Notes under the pieces: model-generated
What the model saw: the letters and a program-made list of their open reading frames with translations, nothing else
Told to the model about the DNA's origin: nothing
The model's database searches: none
Position numbers and translations under genes: made by a program
Origin: Heterodera schachtii
Lineage: Eukaryota > Nematoda > Chromadorea > Rhabditida > Heteroderidae
Reading direction: 5' to 3'
Assembly (NCBI GenBank): GCA_023374025.1
Contig: SIJG01000009.1
Span: 2,507,900-2,571,899, forward strand
DNA: 64,000 nucleotides
Shown here: positions 31,645-40,893 of the stretch, in pieces
Numbering within the stretch: position 1 is the stretch's first letter
Layout: every line of letters starts with the position of its first letter

Positions 31645-32624
31645 TGTCGGAATTTTCATTCCTATCGCCGATCAATGATCGGCGGAATTAAGAGGGAGGA
31701 AGCTCTTCACCAATCCCCCGCCCGCCGCGCGACGAGTTTTTCGCCGTTCCATCCCTCTGTCCCCCTTTTCTTCAAATTGTCAATTGTTTTTGTGTGTTCC
31801 TCCCCCGCCCCGCGCACAAATTAATGACCAATTTGTCAAACCGCAACTTTTCGCCCCCGTCCCAATTTGGCGAATCGACTCCAAAGAACGATGAACCCCC
31901 CAAATTCCCGTTTTCCGTCAATTTTGTCCCTTCGCTCAATTTGTGGCCCCGTTTTCCATCATTTCCCCAATTTTTGGCCTCTCCCCGTTCTGCCCAACTT
32001 TGCCATTTTTTGTTGAATTTTGTTCGTATTTAATGCGGCAAAATCCCCACCATTCCCACACTCAGAAGCACCAGCAAAGGCAAGCAATGCCTCTTCCTTC
32101 CCTCACTCTGTGCCCCTCATTTCATTCTGCCCTTCCCCGGCCTATTTGTCCGTCCCATTTCTGTCATTCACCCGGTCCCCCCATTCAATCATCAGTGATC
32201 AGCCCCTCACTTCTGTCCCATTTAATTGTGATGGCCCCCATTTGTGATCACTCTCAAGACCCCCATTTTGGTCTTTGTTCTGTGGCCCCGGTGCCCTTCA
32301 ATTCTTCTCCTCCCGGTCCCATCATTTATTTCTGTGATTTTCATTTGCCCCGGTGCACAAATGTCCCTTTCTGAAATTGTCCTGTCCCATCCCGGTCCCC
32401 AATTCATTTGTGATTAATCCCCCGGTGATGGCACTTTCTGTGATCAATTTGTGATATTTTTCACCATTTCATGTTTAATTAACCAAGTTTGAGGCTCTCC
32501 CCCGGAATAAATTATTTTTATTAATTTTCTTCGGCGTTTGATTTGATCGGTCTCGTCCCTGCCTACCCCCCTGACCCCCGCACCGTGGAATTCATTTGGC
32601 CCGACCCCAGAGCACGTCGGGACA
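31645..32624 (+). repeat. 5' LTR (980 bp)
   Basis: Begins TGTCGGAATTTTC and ends CACGTCGGGACA. It contains a 19-bp odd palindrome, CGCCGATCA-A-TGATCGGCG (31666-31684), a pyrimidine-rich U3 with many CCCC runs, the SL1-like block at 32473-32493 and a GGAATAAATTA polyadenylation-type signal about 12 bases after it. It differs from the 3' LTR at 32482 (A here, C there). Confidence 0.95.
32473..32493 (+). promoter_or_regulatory. SL1 spliced-leader-like sequence in the 5' LTR
   Basis: Matches nematode SL1 nucleotides 2-22 with one mismatch (TTAACCAAGTTTGAG for TTACCCAAGTTTGAG). It is not followed by the splice donor found in SL RNA genes, so it resembles the leader as found on mature mRNA. Its place just before an AATAAA signal fits the start of the LTR R region. 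Confidence 0.8.
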
Positions 32625-33193
32625 AATTGGCGCTCCTGCAGCTGGATCTGCTGTGAACCACGGACTGAAATCGACGGATCCCGGTGACAAAGGGGGAAGG
32701 GAAAAGCAAATTAGAGAGCCTAGACAAGACCCTCCGAGGCTTGTCTAGTGTTCATAGTTTCGTGTAGTTACGGTCCTCCGAGGCCTAACTTCACGAGGGA
32801 CATAGCAGACTTAGTGCTTACCCTCCGAGGAAGTACTTCGTCTTAAGCAAAGGGTAGAGGTGTGAAGGTGTTTAGTGAACGTAGTACTTGCCCTTTGAGG
32901 AAGTACTTCGTTCAAAAAGGGTGTTCAAGCGCGCACTAGGCCACTCACAAATAAGGAAAAAAGGCAAACTAATAGTCCTCCGAGGCTTTAGTTTAGCCAT
33001 AAGGCAAAAGGCAAACACCTTGTCCTCCGAGGCAGGTGTTTAGTCACAGAGGTCCCAGGTCTTCCGAGGCCTTCATTGGACAAGGCCCCAGGGCCAAGGC
33101 CAGACTGATCCGGCAAGAGACACAAAACAACAAGCACACACACGCACACACAAACATACGCACACACGCACAAACACGCACAAACTTGCCACA
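32625..33193 (+). promoter_or_regulatory. Untranslated leader of the BEL element
   Basis: TGGCGCTCCTGCAG at 32628 starts with TGG, as expected of a primer-binding site for a tRNA 3' CCA; I cannot name the tRNA. The hairpin array follows, then a CA-rich tract (ACACACACGCACACAC-type, 33120-33185) and ACAATG. Confidence 0.7.
32720..33070 (+). repeat. Array of 6-7 hairpins with a shared CCTCCGAGG apex
   Basis: Each unit has the apex CCTCCGAGG (or CCTTTGAGG, CTTCCGAGG) flanked by arms that pair with each other but differ between units: 32720-32748 (CTAGACAAG/CTTGTCTAG), 32761-32795 (CGTG-AGTTA/TAACT-CACG), 32807-32843 (AGAC..AGTGCTT/AAGTACT..GTCT), 32877-32913 (GAACG-AGTACTT/AAGTACT-CGTTC), 32963-32998 (GGC-AAACTAA/TTAGTTT-GCC), 33013-33041 (AAACACCT/AGGTGTTT), and a weak one near 33055-33075. 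The arms support base pairing because different sequences keep complementarity. Confidence 0.85.
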
Positions 33194-35971
33194 ATGTCTG
33201 GGCCAATACAAAAAGGGATCACCAATGCACTGAAAGCCCTCGACAATGCCAAAAACGCCACCTCACTCCTTCTACACCCCGATCCTGACCTATCAAACTG
33301 GGAAAATGCAGTCAACTTGGAGGCTCAATTTGACCGCGTCGTCAAGGAAATTCGCTCAATGGAAATGCAGATGGACAGTCTACGAGATTCATCCAACGCC
33401 TGGATCGAACTTCTCGCCCGCCTGATCGGAGACGACAAAGACAACGGCGAAAAAGAATACCTCAAATTCGACAAGAATGAAAAAATCGCCGAGCGATACG
33501 ACGCAGCAACAACCAAACTTCGGGATTTGCGAGATCTCGAAGCAATGCTCAGTGCCGCAGCCAAACTGCACAAAGGCAGAGCCGACAGAGAAGCAAAGGC
33601 GGATCAATTGGCCAATCAGCAGCAACAAGCGCCCATGCCACCAGCGATGGCAGCACCAATGGCGGCACCGACATTCACAGCACCGCTCTATCAATTCCAG
33701 CCAATTCAACTGGACAAATTCTTCGGCGAAAAACGAAAATGGCCCGAATTCTACGAGTCATTCAAATCAGCAATCGGCAGCCAATCAATCAGCAAGGCGC
33801 AGAAGCTGAACTTGCTCCGCAATCTGCTGGGCGGAGAAGCACGAGAACTCATAGCGGGCTTCCGGCTGGAAGACGCAAACTACGAGACGGTCCTTCAGCT
33901 GCTAAAGGACACGTACGGAGCTCCGGAGGAACACATCAGAAGTCTTCACTTCGAATTGGCCAATCTCAAGCCATGCCGAAGCCTCCGTGAGACCAAAGAC
34001 TTTCTGCTTCAACTCGAGCGGTTCACAAGAGAGCTGAACAATGCCGGAGAGGACATTGAAGGTCCTCAAGTGTTCCTCATGCTGGAAAAGAAGCTGATGC
34101 CAGCATTCCTACGAACCATCCTCAACAAGAAAGGAGAGGATCCGGCAAACTGGACAACAACCAAATTCCGGGACGTGCTAAGTGAAGCAGTCCGGAAAGA
34201 AGTCCAAATCCAAGAAGTGATGGGAGAATATGGCCATCAATATGCTCAGCCAAAGGCACAAGTTGTCTCAGCAGCACACGTACAAGCGCCGCGAACACCA
34301 AACCAAAGATCACGAAGGCCTAACCAACCAACGGCACTGCGGGATATGACACTCATCGCCTCATCATTGGATGAGGGTCACAGGCAGCAAAGCTATGTAA
34401 AGCAACAGCACACACAACAAGCAAAGAAACAGTGCCAGCAAATGCGAAACCAAGTGCAGAGCGTCAAAAAGTGTCCGCCATACCCCTGTATTTTCTGCGA
34501 CGGCAATCATTGGCATGACGAATGCCAAAACGTCAGCACACTCAACCAACGAATCAGCATCGTCAGAGAAAAGAAATTGTGCTTCAAGTGCATGAAGCCA
34601 AACCACCGCGCATCAAATTGCGCTCGATCATCCAAGTGCTACCACTGCAAACGTCGGCATCCCACTGCACTCTGCCGAGATCAGTGCAAAGCCGAGAATG
34701 GCATCAACACGCCTAACACCTCTTGCAGTGAAGAGAAGAGAAATGCCGACAATGGCAAGCGATCAACAGTGATCGAACAACAACAAATGTGTAATGCCAT
34801 CCAAAGCAAGGAAACCAGAGCGTTGCTAATGACGACAAAAGCAACGATCTTCAATCCGTCAAGGCCATCCCTCAGCATGATGGGAACCATCTTCATCGAT
34901 CCGGGAAGCCACCGGTCATTCATCTCAAGCAGTGCTGCCAAACAATTGGAACTGAACATCCTCAGCACAGAAGAATGCTATCTGTCAAGCTTTGGCGAAC
35001 GAGAACCGAAGCGATACATAAGCGACCGCGTCGCAATCGGCATTTTATGCCCTGACAAAGACAGGTTCATTTTCAACCTGAACGCCTTGCAGTTCCTGCT
35101 CAACGAATTGCCGGTACTACAACTGAACGCATTGGACAATGATGAGCTTCAACAAAAGAAGCTTTCCCTGCCGAACGAGTCACGGCAACCGGACATCCTG
35201 CTAGGAATGGACATTTGGCACCAGCTGAATGTTCAACCAATTGAACAACTGCCGAGCGGATTTACAATTTGCCAATCAAAAATCGGCAATATCATCAGTG
35301 GAGCAGGTCGAATCGAGCTCAAGCAACCGTCCAACGTCTCTTTCGTGCTAATGGTCAACAACGATGAATCGCCAAAAAGCAGTAAAGCGGCTCAGAGGCA
35401 GAAAAACATTCAGCAAAAAGAAAAGGATGAACTGAGACGGCATCAACGCAACAAACTCTTGTCCAGCATTGCAACATTGCGATCAAGGCGAAAGCGAGAG
35501 TCGGCTCCCAGCAGCTCAAAATCAACCGTGATTGATCTTTCATCCGACAGCGAAGGAAAGGCATCCGACATTGAGATCATACAAAAACCAGTCAGGGCTA
35601 GACAATCCAAATCACCAAATCAGCATTCAACGGCACCAATGCCTACGGCAGTGCAACGGCCAACACCGACAAGGAAGAATTCAGCAGTTGCCATGCGACC
35701 AGCATTTTCATCCCGCAAGCAAACAAAAGAAAAAGCAGCGCATCCCGCACAAATAGGCCGAACAAATGAACTCAGCAGAAAAATGAAAGCCCGATCACCA
35801 ACCACAAGTGGATCAGTCGCCAACCACCATTGCGTCGCTACATTGGCCAGAAGCACGGACTCAACGACAGCAATTGATAAGGGCAGTCAACAGAATTGCC
35901 CAAACATGAGCTCGGCAACAATCAGTAAGACACTATGCCAACAGCACTCGTCCGAGAAGACGTTAAACTAG
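33194..35971 (+). CDS. gag: BEL/Pao Gag plus protease-like polyprotein (925 aa)
   Basis: The ATG follows a CA-rich tract. Residues ~1-165 are helical, with an Ala/Pro/Gln linker. Residues ~172-320 match the BEL/Pao Gag region (LDKFFGEKRKWPEFYESF, LRNLLGGEARELIAGF). Three zinc knuckles lie at ~432-480 (CX2CX3HX4C, CX2CX4HX4C, CX2CX3HX4C). A retropepsin-like domain starts with FIDPGSHRSFI (D569) and has DILLGMDIW near 668-676. Its active-site triplet is D-P-G where D-S/T-G is usual. A Lys/Arg/Ser/Gln-rich tail follows, with VIDLSSDSE at 779-787, a SUMO-interaction-type motif. BEL elements normally continue into pol in one frame; here the frame ends inside the first copy of a repeated hairpin motif. 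Confidence 0.9.
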   Translation: MSGPIQKGITNALKALDNAKNATSLLLHPDPDLSNWENAVNLEAQFDRVVKEIRSMEMQMDSLRDSSNAWIELLARLIGDDKDNGEKEYLKFDKNEKIAERYDAATTKLRDLRDLEAMLSAAAKLHKGRADREAKADQLANQQQQAPMPPAMAAPMAAPTFTAPLYQFQPIQLDKFFGEKRKWPEFYESFKSAIGSQSISKAQKLNLLRNLLGGEARELIAGFRLEDANYETVLQLLKDTYGAPEEHIRSLHFELANLKPCRSLRETKDFLLQLERFTRELNNAGEDIEGPQVFLMLEKKLMPAFLRTILNKKGEDPANWTTTKFRDVLSEAVRKEVQIQEVMGEYGHQYAQPKAQVVSAAHVQAPRTPNQRSRRPNQPTALRDMTLIASSLDEGHRQQSYVKQQHTQQAKKQCQQMRNQVQSVKKCPPYPCIFCDGNHWHDECQNVSTLNQRISIVREKKLCFKCMKPNHRASNCARSSKCYHCKRRHPTALCRDQCKAENGINTPNTSCSEEKRNADNGKRSTVIEQQQMCNAIQSKETRALLMTTKATIFNPSRPSLSMMGTIFIDPGSHRSFISSSAAKQLELNILSTEECYLSSFGEREPKRYISDRVAIGILCPDKDRFIFNLNALQFLLNELPVLQLNALDNDELQQKKLSLPNESRQPDILLGMDIWHQLNVQPIEQLPSGFTICQSKIGNIISGAGRIELKQPSNVSFVLMVNNDESPKSSKAAQRQKNIQQKEKDELRRHQRNKLLSSIATLRSRRKRESAPSSSKSTVIDLSSDSEGKASDIEIIQKPVRARQSKSPNQHSTAPMPTAVQRPTPTRKNSAVAMRPAFSSRKQTKEKAAHPAQIGRTNELSRKMKARSPTTSGSVANHHCVATLARSTDSTTAIDKGSQQNCPNMSSATISKTLCQQHSSEKTLN

Positions 35972-36250
35972 GCTTACCACCAGCACTCGTCCGAGAAGAC
36001 GTTAAACTAGGCTAATCACCAACAAACGTCCGAAATGACGTTAAACTAGCGGGCCAACCGCCGACCCAACAATACTCGTCCGCAATGACGTTAAACTAGC
36101 CTAAGCCATCAACAACTGTCCGAAACGCGAACCATCCGGCTGCCGCTGGTCCGAAAAGACGTTAAACTAGCCCAAAACATCAACTGTCCGGAATGACGTT
36201 AAACTAGCGAACCACCCAACGAACAAGCGTCCGCAATGACGTTAAACTAG
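35949..36250 (+). repeat. Array of GTCCGnnAnGACGTTAAACTAG hairpin motifs
   Basis: Full copies are at 35949-35971, 35988-36010, 36027-36049, 36077-36099, 36148-36170, 36185-36207 and 36228-36250; a degenerate half copy is near 36117. Spacing is 37-71 bp. Within each, CGTC and GACG (or GTC and GAC) pair around a six-base loop beginning CG, and TTAAACTAG follows. The first copy supplies the TAG stop of the gag frame. Spacers share AACAA/CCAAC words but are otherwise different. Confidence 0.8.
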
Positions 36251-36648
36251 CAAAGCACCCATCCAACAACACTCCTTCGAAACGAGTTTAGGCAAACGAG
36301 CCAACCGCCCCATCCAGCATCAGCAGTCCAAAAACGCTCAACTCCCGAACAAACTGAGACTCGCCACGAAACGGCAAAGCACACCAAGCGCTCAACACAG
36401 CGAATTTCCGGAACAGTAACCAACTCCCGCCAATCGGGAACGAACGCACCTTCATTTCCTCAACGATTGAGAGGCTCACAAGCGCGTGAACCACAACAAC
36501 GGCAGAAGTCCCAACCGATGGGACTGAGGCCAACACAGACGCTCTACCGTTCCAATCCTGATGGAACAGGAATCGCGCACACCAACTTTCCGTCAATGGA
36601 AGCAAACCCGGAAGACCTAGACGACACGCCGAACCCCAACAACAGAAA
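36251..36648 (+). other. Non-coding remainder of the BEL element, part 1
   Basis: A-, C- and G-rich on the plus strand like the gag gene, but broken into short frames. RGSQAREPQQRQ followed by YRSNPDGTGIAHTNFPSM is hydrophilic and unassigned. It probably derives from deleted and frameshifted polyprotein sequence. Confidence 0.4.
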
Positions 36649-36897
36649 ATGATGCTTCAAAGAGCAAATTCAAACCTGAGCAGCTTTTTTGGATATTTGG
36701 AGATCCGAATATCTCTTTTCACTGCGCGTCGTGCAAATCAACGGCTAAACAACGGACAGCAAACTCCAAAAGAGGGAGACATTCTGCTTGTCGAAGAAGA
36801 AGCAGAAAACCACGGCTTCACCGCATGCAACATGAGCAACTTGGACGAGGACATCGACAACGTTTCTCTCACCGGCAGCGAAGATGAAAAGCAGTAA
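36649..36897 (+). pseudogene. Possible BEL integrase C-terminal remnant
   Basis: The frame includes PKEGDILLVEEEAENHG. BEL/Pao integrases have a C-terminal PKxGDVVLxEEExxPRG block before the last basic segment, so this looks like what is left of pol after deletion of the catalytic parts. The preceding residues are not recognisable. Confidence 0.45.
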
Positions 36898-37501
36898 AAG
36901 CGGAAGCAAGGCGACAACGGAGGCCGTCAACAAAAGCCACGACATGGAAAAGGCGCCGCAACCGATCCAAAGGAATTCAACCGCCAAACAACCAAAAACA
37001 ACGGAAAAGCACGGATCATGTCATCGGACAGATTGAAGCAAAAGCTCACCGACCCGCCAAGGGTAGCTGCACAAACAGAAGTGGAAAAAGAGGAGCAATC
37101 GAAGGAGAGAGAAAGCCACGATCAGCAGAGAGCTGAAAAACGAAAGCAAGCGGAAGAATCAATCGCAAAACCATTACGCAAAAACCAGAAGAAGCATGGT
37201 CATTCTGGAGAGAAGGAAGGGCGAATCAACGAAAGTAAGGAAAAAGGCCGACAAATCAAAGACAACTGATGCAGGAAGAAATAGTCTTCACGGCCCACCG
37301 GTCATTGAGAGCGAACTGAACCGGAGATCATCGGCATGGAGGAATTGAGCCCCCGAAATCCAACAGTAACTTCGTCATGGCGCAGCACAATAGCATCAGC
37401 AGCAGACATGGACGGTACGAAGATGCGACCATGAAAATTTAACCAACCGTCAACATGCTCGCCGCCAACAGTGGATTGAAACTTCAAGCACAACGGAAAC
37501 A
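36898..37501 (+). other. Non-coding remainder of the BEL element, part 2
   Basis: Polar, Lys/Glu/Gln/Arg-rich reading frames (KEEQSKERESHDQQRAEKRK near 37100) with stops at 36897 and 37269. No conserved domain is seen. Confidence 0.35.
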
Positions 37502-37509
37502 CAGATAAC

Positions 37510-38133
37510 TAGGGACGTGAATTTTAGTGAAGAAAAATCCCGAAATAGTTAACTAAAATAGTGAGTAAAATGCCAAAATAGTGACAAAATAGTGAAAAAA
37601 AGTCCAAAATAGTGAAGAATAGTGACATAATTTTCAGCCAAAAATTGAGTAAAAAACTAATATTTTTTTCACTAGTGCAGTGCAAATGAGCTACATTTCC
37701 TTTATAAAATTCTCTTAGCAAATATATAAATTTTTTTAATAAAAATTTTGTCAAGAAAAAAAATTTGGGGGAAGAATTTTTGAGAAAATTTTTTCATTTC
37801 TTAGGAGTGTATTTGTGAAGATTTTTGAATCGATTTTTAGGGGTGTATTTTTCTGAAATTTTATAAGTCGATTCTTAGGGGTGTATTTTTCGTTTTTATT
37901 GCCTTTTTGTTGAGAAATTTTCCAAAAATATCAAAATAGTGAAAAAATAGTGACAAAATGCCAAATAGTGATTTTTAACTATTTTAGTGACGAAGTCGCT
38001 AAAATAGTGATTTCTAGTGACCGATAATGATGTCAGAATCGAAAAATTTTAATGCAGAAATGCGTTTTTTGAGCTCCTTTCTTCAAATCAATTGAGCAAA
38101 ACAAATAGTTAAAACCTAAAATTCACGTCCCTA
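37510..38133. mobile_element. 624-bp hAT-type MITE nested in the BEL element
   Basis: Termini TAGGGACGTGAATTTTA and TAAAATTCACGTCCCTA are perfect inverted repeats. CAGATAAC is duplicated on both sides (37502-37509, 38134-38141). AATAGTGA words fill both subterminal regions, and AGGGGTGTATTTTTC occurs twice in the middle. Strongly AT-rich against its host. Confidence 0.9.
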
Positions 38134-38267
38134 CAGATAACCGACATGCAGACAACAAAATCTGAATCAGAATCCACCATCCACCCAGAGCAGAAAGCAC
38201 CACTCAGAAAATACCCATCTACACCAAGGAGCAATCAAGCAAAACAAAAATGATTCAATCGGAGTCA

Positions 38268-38395
38268 AGAGATGAGCCAACCGCGCAAAGCAAAGACGAG
38301 CCAACCGCGCCAACAGCGCCAAGCAAAAGATGAGCCATCAGCGCAAAGCAAAAGACGAGCTAACCTCGCCAAACAAAAGACGAGCCAAAAACAAC
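38268..38395 (+). repeat. Short tandem repeat AAGACGAGCCAACCGCGCC
   Basis: About four or five imperfect copies of GACGAGCCAACCGCGCCAAGCAAA lie in the 3' part of the BEL element. The coding phase is not kept. Confidence 0.6.
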
Positions 38396-38594
38396 TGAGA
38401 TGAGAGAACGGACCACACCAACAGGAGAGCTACTACGCACACAATGGGCCGAAACAAGCAACACGTCAACTCAACGCAGAGACGAACAGACAGGAGACTC
38501 CTACGTCGAACAAACGTGGATCAGACGGAGGACCATCACCGGAAGGCCGAGACGAAAAGAATTCTGACGGGCCCCATCATTTTTCGCGCCGGAA

Positions 38595-39574
38595 TGTCGG
38601 AATTTTCATTCCTATCGCCGATCAATGATCGGCGGAATTAAGAGGGAGGAAGCTCTTCACCAATCCCCCGCCCGCCGCGCGACGAGTTTTTCGCCGTTCC
38701 ATCCCTCTGTCCCCCTTTTCTTCAAATTGTCAATTGTTTTTGTGTGTTCCTCCCCCGCCCCGCGCACAAATTAATGACCAATTTGTCAAACCGCAACTTT
38801 TCGCCCCCGTCCCAATTTGGCGAATCGACTCCAAAGAACGATGAACCCCCCAAATTCCCGTTTTCCGTCAATTTTGTCCCTTCGCTCAATTTGTGGCCCC
38901 GTTTTCCATCATTTCCCCAATTTTTGGCCTCTCCCCGTTCTGCCCAACTTTGCCATTTTTTGTTGAATTTTGTTCGTATTTAATGCGGCAAAATCCCCAC
39001 CATTCCCACACTCAGAAGCACCAGCAAAGGCAAGCAATGCCTCTTCCTTCCCTCACTCTGTGCCCCTCATTTCATTCTGCCCTTCCCCGGCCTATTTGTC
39101 CGTCCCATTTCTGTCATTCACCCGGTCCCCCCATTCAATCATCAGTGATCAGCCCCTCACTTCTGTCCCATTTAATTGTGATGGCCCCCATTTGTGATCA
39201 CTCTCAAGACCCCCATTTTGGTCTTTGTTCTGTGGCCCCGGTGCCCTTCAATTCTTCTCCTCCCGGTCCCATCATTTATTTCTGTGATTTTCATTTGCCC
39301 CGGTGCACAAATGTCCCTTTCTGAAATTGTCCTGTCCCATCCCGGTCCCCAATTCATTTGTGATTAATCCCCCGGTGATGGCACTTTCTGTGATCAATTT
39401 GTGATATTTTTCACCATTTCATGTTTAATTACCCAAGTTTGAGGCTCTCCCCCGGAATAAATTATTTTTATTAATTTTCTTCGGCGTTTGATTTGATCGG
39501 TCTCGTCCCTGCCTACCCCCCTGACCCCCGCACCGTGGAATTCATTTGGCCCGACCCCAGAGCACGTCGGGACA
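38595..39574 (+). repeat. 3' LTR (980 bp)
   Basis: Same length and sequence as the 5' LTR except one base seen (39432). The bases just upstream (CATCATTTTTCGCGCCGGAA) are not a polypurine tract; the nearest purine run is GAGACGAAAAGAA, about 30-40 bp away. Confidence 0.95.
39423..39443 (+). promoter_or_regulatory. SL1 spliced-leader sequence in the 3' LTR (exact)
   Basis: Identical to nucleotides 2-22 of canonical nematode SL1 (includes TTACCCAAGTTTGAG). GCTCTCCCCCGG follows in place of the SL RNA splice donor. Confidence 0.85.
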
Positions 39575-39610
39575 ATCTCTTTAGACACTCTAAAAAATGG
39601 GAAAATAACA
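39575..39610 (+). pseudogene. 3' end of HTH locus G beyond the BEL element
   Basis: ATCTCTTTAGACACTCTAAAAAATGG continues module 3 (K-I-S-L-D-T-L-K-K-W), which was cut at 31640. This confirms the target site. Confidence 0.7.
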
Positions 39611-40893
39611 AAAATAATTTGTAAAATTTAACAAATAACGGCGAAGCAACTGCAGTAATGAATATGAGAAGAAAATAGCAAAGAACAATTTAATTTTTCA
39701 ATTTTTCACTAAATTTTATTGGCATTGTATATAAGATTTTTGGACTCGATCATTATTTTATAATTTAGTCTATAAATTTTTGAAAAATTTATATTTTTTT
39801 TTCAAATTTTTCGATTTTCTACTTGGCTTTTTGTTCGAATTCGGACCCAATATGCGAAATTGGTCAAAATGAATGTCAGCGTGATGGCCAGCCAGAAAAC
39901 CATCTTATAAACATATTTTCAAAGTTTTAAAAAAAAATTTCTTCCAAAAGGGTGGGGGGGCTTCGGCAGAATTTCTCAAAAATTGTTGTTTTTTGTTTGA
40001 TCTTGAATTTTTCAGTTTATAATAAAATTTATTATAAATAATTTGCAATTTAATTATAATTTTTTTTAATAAATTATTTCAAGAACCCGTGCCCGTGTTA
40101 TTGTTGAAAACGGGGTTTCACGGGCGCACGGGTTTTACGGGTTTTTTTTTGTTGCTCGTTAGACCGTAATCCGTGTTCGTGACAAGCTCGTAGCCCGTGC
40201 CCGAATATGTGGAAAATGCCGATCTCTAATCTACAGTAATAATATTGCACTCCAAAAGGATCAAAAATTATGCTATTTTTAATCCCTTTAACCACGAAAG
40301 CATTATCGAATTACTCAGTAATATTTCTCGAAACAATTAAATACATTTAATAAATGATGTGAAAATTAATGCCATGCCAACTCTATGTTAGCTGGATTTA
40401 GCGCTAAACAGAGACGAGAACCAAACGAAGAGGAAAAAAAACCTTTTTTAATTTAATTTTAATCCTCAAATAAAACCGACGAAATTCCATTCCATCAATA
40501 GGTTCAGGTACAACAAATGAATTTGAGGTTTAAAAATCAAAATTGCAAGAAAAAACGACCCCTCATCTGCCTAAAGACTAATTTGCAACTCATTTCAATT
40601 TTCCTCTTTTTCTCATCACCATTTTTGCTTCAAAATTTACTTTTTTTCAAGTCCTAAAATTATTTTCAAATTTTCCGTCACATTTTTCACATTTTTGAAA
40701 TTATGAACCTTAAATGCCTATTGATATTTTTTCACATTTGTTGTACACAGTTTCAATATCTTCACATTTTTGGCTAATTAGCAGTTAATAAAATTTTAGG
40801 TAACTATTAAAAAAAAGGTAAAAGGTAATTAGAATTACAAATAAAAAAACAACATTAGGTCGGTCATTGAGACTAAAATGAAAATTAAGAAAT
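39611..40893. other. AT-rich intergenic with small element debris
   Basis: A patch at 40085-40230 repeats CCCGTGCCCGTG / CACGGGCGCACGGG and ends GCCGATCTCTA, like the right end of a TAGAGAT-type hAT MITE. The rest shows no gene. Confidence 0.4.

Larger units (their letters stand above)
31645..39574 (+). mobile_element. BEL/Pao-type LTR retrotransposon, pol largely lost (7.9 kb)
   Basis: Two 980-bp direct LTRs (TG...CA) with one visible difference bound a unit that has Gag and a protease-like domain but no reverse transcriptase, RNase H or integrase core. The flanks show ATCT on both sides (31641-31644, 39575-39578), a 4-bp target duplication, or 5 bp if the terminal A is counted. It sits in exon 2 of HTH locus G. 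A hAT MITE at 37510-38133 is nested inside. Such elements move only with enzymes supplied in trans. Confidence 0.9.

Noticed and set aside
31943..32374. Pro/Ser-rich ORF of 143 codons repeated at 38893-39324
   Set aside because: It lies wholly inside the two identical LTRs. The composition reflects the pyrimidine-rich U3, and no domain is seen.
35949..36250. CRISPR-like array
   Set aside because: Regular repeats with spacers, but the repeat is a hairpin within a eukaryotic retrotransposon, spacing is uneven, spacers are not of one length, and there are no cas genes.
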